Source of the DNA: GCA-016699895 sp964633435
Lineage (GTDB): Bacteria > Patescibacteriota > Saccharimonadia > Saccharimonadales > Saccharimonadaceae
Direction: 5' to 3'
Length of the DNA: 64,000 bases
NCBI GenBank assembly: GCA_964633435.1
Contig: CAZWHA010000004.1
Span: 1-64,000, forward strand
The notes below the pieces were generated by a model, which saw only the letters and a program-made list of their open reading frames with translations, did no database searches and was not told the DNA's origin. The translations under genes and the position numbers were made by a program. Of this stretch, positions 60,124 to 64,000 are shown piece by piece. Numbering within the stretch: the first letter of the stretch is position 1; every line of letters begins with the position of its first letter.

Positions 60124-60155
60124 AAACCGACCGCCGATAAGAGGGGCCGGTTTTT
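60122..60155. terminator. Bidirectional terminator between ABC exporter and rplY
   Basis: Stem AAAAACCG with CGGTTTTT, inner GCC/GGC pairs, and T/A runs at both ends. Confidence 0.8.
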
Positions 60156-60176
60156 CGTGTTTTTCTGTAGCGCCAG

Positions 60177-60863
60177 TTATTTTGAGGCTTCTTCGGCCTT
60201 GGTCTCGCCCTGATCGCTAGGAACATTTTCCGCCGCACTATCGCCCTCGGCACGCTCTTCGTCGGCCGCAGCATCAGCTGCTGCGTTCTTGGCCTCGAGC
60301 GCCGCGGGCTCGTAAACGCTCGCGACAACAATGTCCAGGTCGTCTTCGGTCAGCTCGACGCCAGCTGGCAGCTCGATATTAGCCAGCGTTAGCTTATCAC
60401 CGTGCTCAGTCAATCCGGTAGCATCAATCGTTAGCTTCTCTGGCAGATCAGCTGCCTTGGCTCGTACCTCGACGTCTTCAATAGTTGGCAAAATAATCAG
60501 GCCAGCTCGCGCGGCAGGCGACTCTTCAGCTCCAGCTAGTACCAGCGGAACTTCTGTTGTGACCACTTCGTTAGCTCGTACCGCCTGAAAACTGACGTGA
60601 GTAATATCGCTCCGGGCTGGCACATAGTCAACTGATTTGATCAGCGCCATGGTTTTCTTGCCACTGATCGTTAGTTCGACTGGCGTGTGCCGACCGGCCC
60701 GCGCTATTAATGTTCGGGCTTCTTGCTGAGCCAGCTGAATGTTAGTTGGATCAAATTTATTGCCATATACCACCGCCGGCACTAATCCATCGCGGCGCAG
60801 TTTGGCCACCTGTTTACCAGTCGCCTCGCGTGCTTCAACGCTCAAAGTAATCTTGTCTCCCAT
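60177..60863 (-). CDS. rplY: 50S ribosomal protein bL25 (CTC form)
   Basis: A 228-residue long form of bL25: N-terminal 5S rRNA-binding domain (about 1-95; EAREATGKQVAKLRRDGLVPAVVYG in two motifs), the C-terminal TL5/CTC beta domain (about 100-185; VPLVLAGAEESPAARAG) and an Ala/Glu-rich acidic tail of about 40 residues. Shine-Dalgarno AAAGGAG. Monocistronic, with TATAAT in the upstream 93-base gap. Confidence 0.94.
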   Translation of the reverse strand: MGDKITLSVEAREATGKQVAKLRRDGLVPAVVYGNKFDPTNIQLAQQEARTLIARAGRHTPVELTISGKKTMALIKSVDYVPARSDITHVSFQAVRANEVVTTEVPLVLAGAEESPAARAGLIILPTIEDVEVRAKAADLPEKLTIDATGLTEHGDKLTLANIELPAGVELTEDDLDIVVASVYEPAALEAKNAAADAAADEERAEGDSAAENVPSDQGETKAEEASK

Positions 60864-60962
60864 ATCTCTCCTTTCATTACGAATTCGGGAACTCTACCTT
60901 TCGTATTCTACCATTATACCAAAACATCAGGCTGGGCGCTAATCATGGTACAATAGATGCTT

Positions 60963-61619
60963 ATGGAAGCATTCATTCATCTCATCACTGGGTTCGGAGT
61001 ACTGGCAATTTTATTCGTGGTTTTTGCAGAATCTGGGCTGCTATTCGGGTTCATCTTTCCTGGCGATAGCCTGTTATTTGCGGCTGGCTACCTGGTGCAA
61101 CGAGGTACCCTGAATATCGACGTTACCCTATTTGTAGCTCTGTTGTTCATCGCGGCCGTATTGGGCGATAGTGTTGGTTATGCATTTGGCCGCAGAGTTG
61201 GACGAAAATTATTCGAGAAAGAAAACTCACGCTTTTTCAAAAAGAAATACCTAGTCCAGGCCGAAAATTTCTACAAAAAACATGGCTCGCTAACTGTAGT
61301 GCTCGCCCGATTTGTTCCCGTGGTGCGAACCTTCGCGCCAATTGTCGCTGGCGCCAGTGAAATGCACTATCGCAAGTTCCTCGCCTTTAATATCATTGGT
61401 GGCTTGATCTGGACAGCTGGCTTTACGTACCTAGGATTCTTTGCCGGTGAAGCACTGACCAAGGCCGGTGTTAATATCGAAGTCGCGGCACTCGTTATTA
61501 TCTTCCTATCAGTCCTGCCTATAATCATCCACGGATTAAAGGATAAAAAGAATCGCGCCGCCGTCAAGAGGCAATTCGATGTCCTGTTTTCTAAAGGAAA
61601 ATCGAACAAAAAAGAATAG
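60963..61619 (+). CDS. DedA family membrane protein
   Basis: A 218-residue DedA/SNARE-associated family protein: FAESGLLFGFIFPGDSLLFAAG (in two motifs, residues about 22-44), VGYAFGRRVGRK, the arginine-containing VVLARFVPVVRTFAPIVAG (re-entrant loop, about 113-131) and a C-terminal membrane helix. Members move lipid carriers such as undecaprenyl phosphate across the membrane. ATG 60963 is eight bases after TACAAT; an ATG two codons earlier is too close to this promoter. Confidence 0.93.
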   Translation: MEAFIHLITGFGVLAILFVVFAESGLLFGFIFPGDSLLFAAGYLVQRGTLNIDVTLFVALLFIAAVLGDSVGYAFGRRVGRKLFEKENSRFFKKKYLVQAENFYKKHGSLTVVLARFVPVVRTFAPIVAGASEMHYRKFLAFNIIGGLIWTAGFTYLGFFAGEALTKAGVNIEVAALVIIFLSVLPIIIHGLKDKKNRAAVKRQFDVLFSKGKSNKKE

Positions 61620-61661
61620 TTGTCGCGCTCATTACTAGAGTTGTTTGCAAACTGATTTTTT

Positions 61662-64000
61662 CTATAAAACCGTGCGTAGATAGTGGCCGGTGTGAGATGC
61701 AGAGTTTCCTGCAATTTCCTCGGGGGTGCCACTGGCAATGACGTAACCACCATTCAGGCCGCCATCCGGCCCAAGGTCGATGACATGATCGGCCGATTTA
61801 ATCACATCCAAATTATGTTCAATAATGATCATGCTGTTGCCAGTACTGACTAGTTTCTGCAGCACACCAAGCAAGCGATTAACATCGTCCGAATGCAGTC
61901 CAGTAGTCGGTTCGTCTAAAATATAGAGTGTCTTGCCAGTGGCTCGCCGACTAAGTTCGGTTGCCAGTTTGATGCGCTGGGCCTCGCCGCCCGAAAACGT
62001 CGTAGCTGGCTGGCCTAGTCGAATATAGCCGAGACCAACTTCAACCAGGGTATCCATCTTGCGCGCGATAGTTGGTACGTTTTTGAAAAACTCGGCAGCT
62101 TCGCTCACGGTCATATCGAGCACCTCACTGACATTTTTGCCTTTGTATTTAATTTCCAGCGCTTCGCGGTTATATCGTTTGCCGTGACACTCCTCGCACG
62201 GAACATAAACATCTGGCAAAAAGTGCATTTCAATTTTGATCACACCGTCACCCTGACAATTTTCACAGCGCCCACCCCGCACATTAAAACTAAATCGACC
62301 GGCTTTATAGCCACGAATATTGGCTTCTGGCGTCGCGGCAAATAATTCGCGAATCGGTGTAAATACGCCAGTGTACGTCGCTGGGTTAGAGCGCGGCGTG
62401 CGACCAATCGGCGATTGATCAATCACAATCACCTTGTCGAGATGATTAATGCCATCAATCGTTTTATGCGCCCCAGCTATTTCGTGAGCCCGGTGCAATC
62501 TGGTGGACAATTCCTTGGCGAGGATATCATTAACCAGTGTCGATTTGCCAGAACCGCTAACACCACTCACCACATTCAACACGCCGAGTGGAAAGACGAC
62601 ATCAATATTTTTCAGATTATGTTCGCGAGCACCTTTCACAATTAACTGACGTTTCGGATCGAGTGAGCGACGTTTTTTCGGCACAGCAATCTGTCTCTGG
62701 CCGGACAGATATTGGCCAGTGATGCTATCTGTATTTTTAGCAACTTTATCTGGCGTACCATGAGCAACAATGCGTCCACCATGCTCGCCAGCGCCTGGAC
62801 CAACGTCAATCAAATAATCACTGGCGCGAATAGTGTCTTCGTCATGTTCAACCACTAACACCGTATTCCCCAAGTCACGTAAATGTTTCAGGGTGGCAAT
62901 TAATCGATCGTTATCGCGCTGGTGTAGCCCAATTGACGGCTCGTCCAGGACATACAAAACACCTTGTAGACCACTGCCGATCTGCGTCGCTAAACGAATG
63001 CGCTGAGCTTCACCACCAGACAACGTATTGGCAGCCCGTCCGAGCTCTAGATAATCTAATCCTACGTTACTCATAAAACCGAGGCGAGCGGTAATCTCTT
63101 TGAAAATTTGTTTAGCGATGACCTGTTCCTGGTCAGTTAGTTCAATTTTATTCTGAAATAGATCGAGAGCATCATCAACACCCAAATTGCAAATATCAAC
63201 AATACTGAGGTCTTTGAATGTTACCGCCTGGACAACTGGTTTCAACCGAGCACCATGACAAGTCATACACTCGCGCTCACGCATAAAGCGCTCGATGTCC
63301 CGGCGCATAAAATCGCTATCCGTTTCTTTCCAACGACGCTCGAGATTTGGAATCACCCCTTCGTAGGTTGTATCGAAATAACGGCCGTTGCCGAGCTGAA
63401 CCGTGTATTTTTGAGGGCCAGTGCCATAGAGAACTTGTTGCCGAGCGTCGTCAGACATCTCTCGAACCGGCGTCTTCAGATTGAAACCTTGCTTTTCAGC
63501 CACGGCTTCGAGTTTTTTCATCCACCAGGCATCGCTGTTAACACGGTTAAACGGCCGAATTGCCCCCTCTGCGATCGTCAGATTGTCGTTGAGCACCAAA
63601 TCGGGATCGACTTCGAGTCGAGAACCCAGCCCGGTACAGGTTGGACAGGCGCCAAAGGGCGCATTAAAGCTAAACAGGCGCGGTTCAAGTTCAGGAATTG
63701 GTTCTTCTGGATGATCGACACAGGCATAGCGCTCGGAAAAAACATGAACCTCATCGTTATCGGCATCAAAAATCTCGACTGTGCCACTGCCAATCTCCAG
63801 GGCTTGCTCGACGCTCTGCGTAATACGACTGGTTGCATCGGCAGCAATCACCAGGCGATCAACGATCAGTTCAATATCATGTTTATACTGCTTATCGAGT
63901 TCAGGCCACTCATCCAGCGCATAGATCACACCGTCAACCCGAGCTCGAGCAAAACCTTTGGTACGATATTGTTCGGGAATGTGGGCAAACTCACCTTTCT
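61662..64000 (-). CDS. uvrA: Excinuclease ABC subunit A, C-terminal 780 residues
   Basis: The gene enters from the right edge, so its start lies outside the window. The visible part begins KGEFAHIPEQYRTKGFARARVDG and includes CPTCTGLG, CMTCHG, the first ABC signature with ANTLSGGEAQRIRLATQ, the second Walker A VSGVSGSGKSTL, the zinc motif CENCQGDG...CEEC, and the second signature TFSGGEAQRIKLATEL with ILDEPTTGLH. UvrA is the damage sensor; uvrC is 4 kb away on the same strand. Unlike LigA and UvrC, its zinc cysteines are kept. A 42-base gap separates it from dedA (convergent). Confidence 0.97.
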   Translation of the reverse strand, partial: KGEFAHIPEQYRTKGFARARVDGVIYALDEWPELDKQYKHDIELIVDRLVIAADATSRITQSVEQALEIGSGTVEIFDADNDEVHVFSERYACVDHPEEPIPELEPRLFSFNAPFGACPTCTGLGSRLEVDPDLVLNDNLTIAEGAIRPFNRVNSDAWWMKKLEAVAEKQGFNLKTPVREMSDDARQQVLYGTGPQKYTVQLGNGRYFDTTYEGVIPNLERRWKETDSDFMRRDIERFMRERECMTCHGARLKPVVQAVTFKDLSIVDICNLGVDDALDLFQNKIELTDQEQVIAKQIFKEITARLGFMSNVGLDYLELGRAANTLSGGEAQRIRLATQIGSGLQGVLYVLDEPSIGLHQRDNDRLIATLKHLRDLGNTVLVVEHDEDTIRASDYLIDVGPGAGEHGGRIVAHGTPDKVAKNTDSITGQYLSGQRQIAVPKKRRSLDPKRQLIVKGAREHNLKNIDVVFPLGVLNVVSGVSGSGKSTLVNDILAKELSTRLHRAHEIAGAHKTIDGINHLDKVIVIDQSPIGRTPRSNPATYTGVFTPIRELFAATPEANIRGYKAGRFSFNVRGGRCENCQGDGVIKIEMHFLPDVYVPCEECHGKRYNREALEIKYKGKNVSEVLDMTVSEAAEFFKNVPTIARKMDTLVEVGLGYIRLGQPATTFSGGEAQRIKLATELSRRATGKTLYILDEPTTGLHSDDVNRLLGVLQKLVSTGNSMIIIEHNLDVIKSADHVIDLGPDGGLNGGYVIASGTPEEIAGNSASHTGHYLRTVL

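Overview
The window looks like chromosomal DNA of a Patescibacteria / Candidatus Saccharibacteria (TM7)-type organism. This is an inference from several things: small densely packed genes of roughly 50% G+C, mostly on the minus strand; many short membrane proteins without close familiar homologues; a LemA-HtpX pair; a first partial protein starting with the peptide MTRLPTPGSDEGQWGDI, which from memory resembles N-termini of Saccharibacteria surface/tail-fibre-like proteins; and no amino-acid or nucleotide biosynthesis pathway. TGA is used as a stop, so this is not the recoded SR1/Gracilibacteria type.

Layout. 0-6 kb: start of a putative surface protein behind a poly-G promoter, a PLD-family protein, a membrane FKBP isomerase and pheS-pheT. 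6-16 kb: aquaporin-like channel, RmuC, a thioredoxin-reductase-like flavoprotein without the CxxC motif, a GH13 glucan enzyme, MscS channel, a MutY-like glycosylase without Fe-S cysteines, an AI-2E family permease and small membrane proteins. 16-20 kb: translation/RNA block (trmD, khpA, rpsP, rnc, Nudix, nusB, rpmF). 20-31 kb: LeuRS carrying an inserted Nudix domain, MurF-like ligase, P-type ATPase, AEC transporter, ROK kinase, glycosyltransferase and a candidate non-coding RNA. 31-36 kb: RRM protein, MazG-like protein, zinc-finger-less LigA, HtpX and LemA. 36-40 kb: a more accessory-looking block with a 56-residue membrane protein behind a poly-C promoter, a DUF3592-like protein, a hydrolase and a frameshifted dehydrogenase, ending at a four-tRNA array. 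40-50 kb: pilin, Ddl, SPFH protein, RarA, enolase, LDH, GpmA, TypA. 50-64 kb: superoxide dismutase, four-tRNA array, DUF4352-like protein with a structured leader, a membrane-anchored peptide-binding protein, SecG, M24 peptidase, UvrC, SDR, ABC exporter, L25, DedA and most of UvrA.

Three themes stand out. (1) More than 25 genes have a -10 box (TAnAAT or close) only 6-10 bases before ATG and no Shine-Dalgarno sequence, so leaderless transcripts appear to be the rule for first genes; Shine-Dalgarno sites are found mainly at internal operon genes and ribosomal genes. (2) Four poly-G/C tracts of 9-10 bases occur: two lie exactly in -35/-10 spacers, one breaks a reading frame and one is inside a peptidase gene. 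This is the architecture of phase variation. (3) LigA, UvrC and MutY have all lost their usual metal-binding cysteines.

Functionally the genes cover lower glycolysis to lactate (enolase, phosphoglycerate mutase, LDH), cell-wall precursor ligation (Ddl, MurF-like), repair (UvrA, UvrC, LigA, MutY, RarA), translation, and peptide binding and export, consistent with a host-dependent fermenter. No CRISPR array, insertion sequence, prophage or replication origin was seen.
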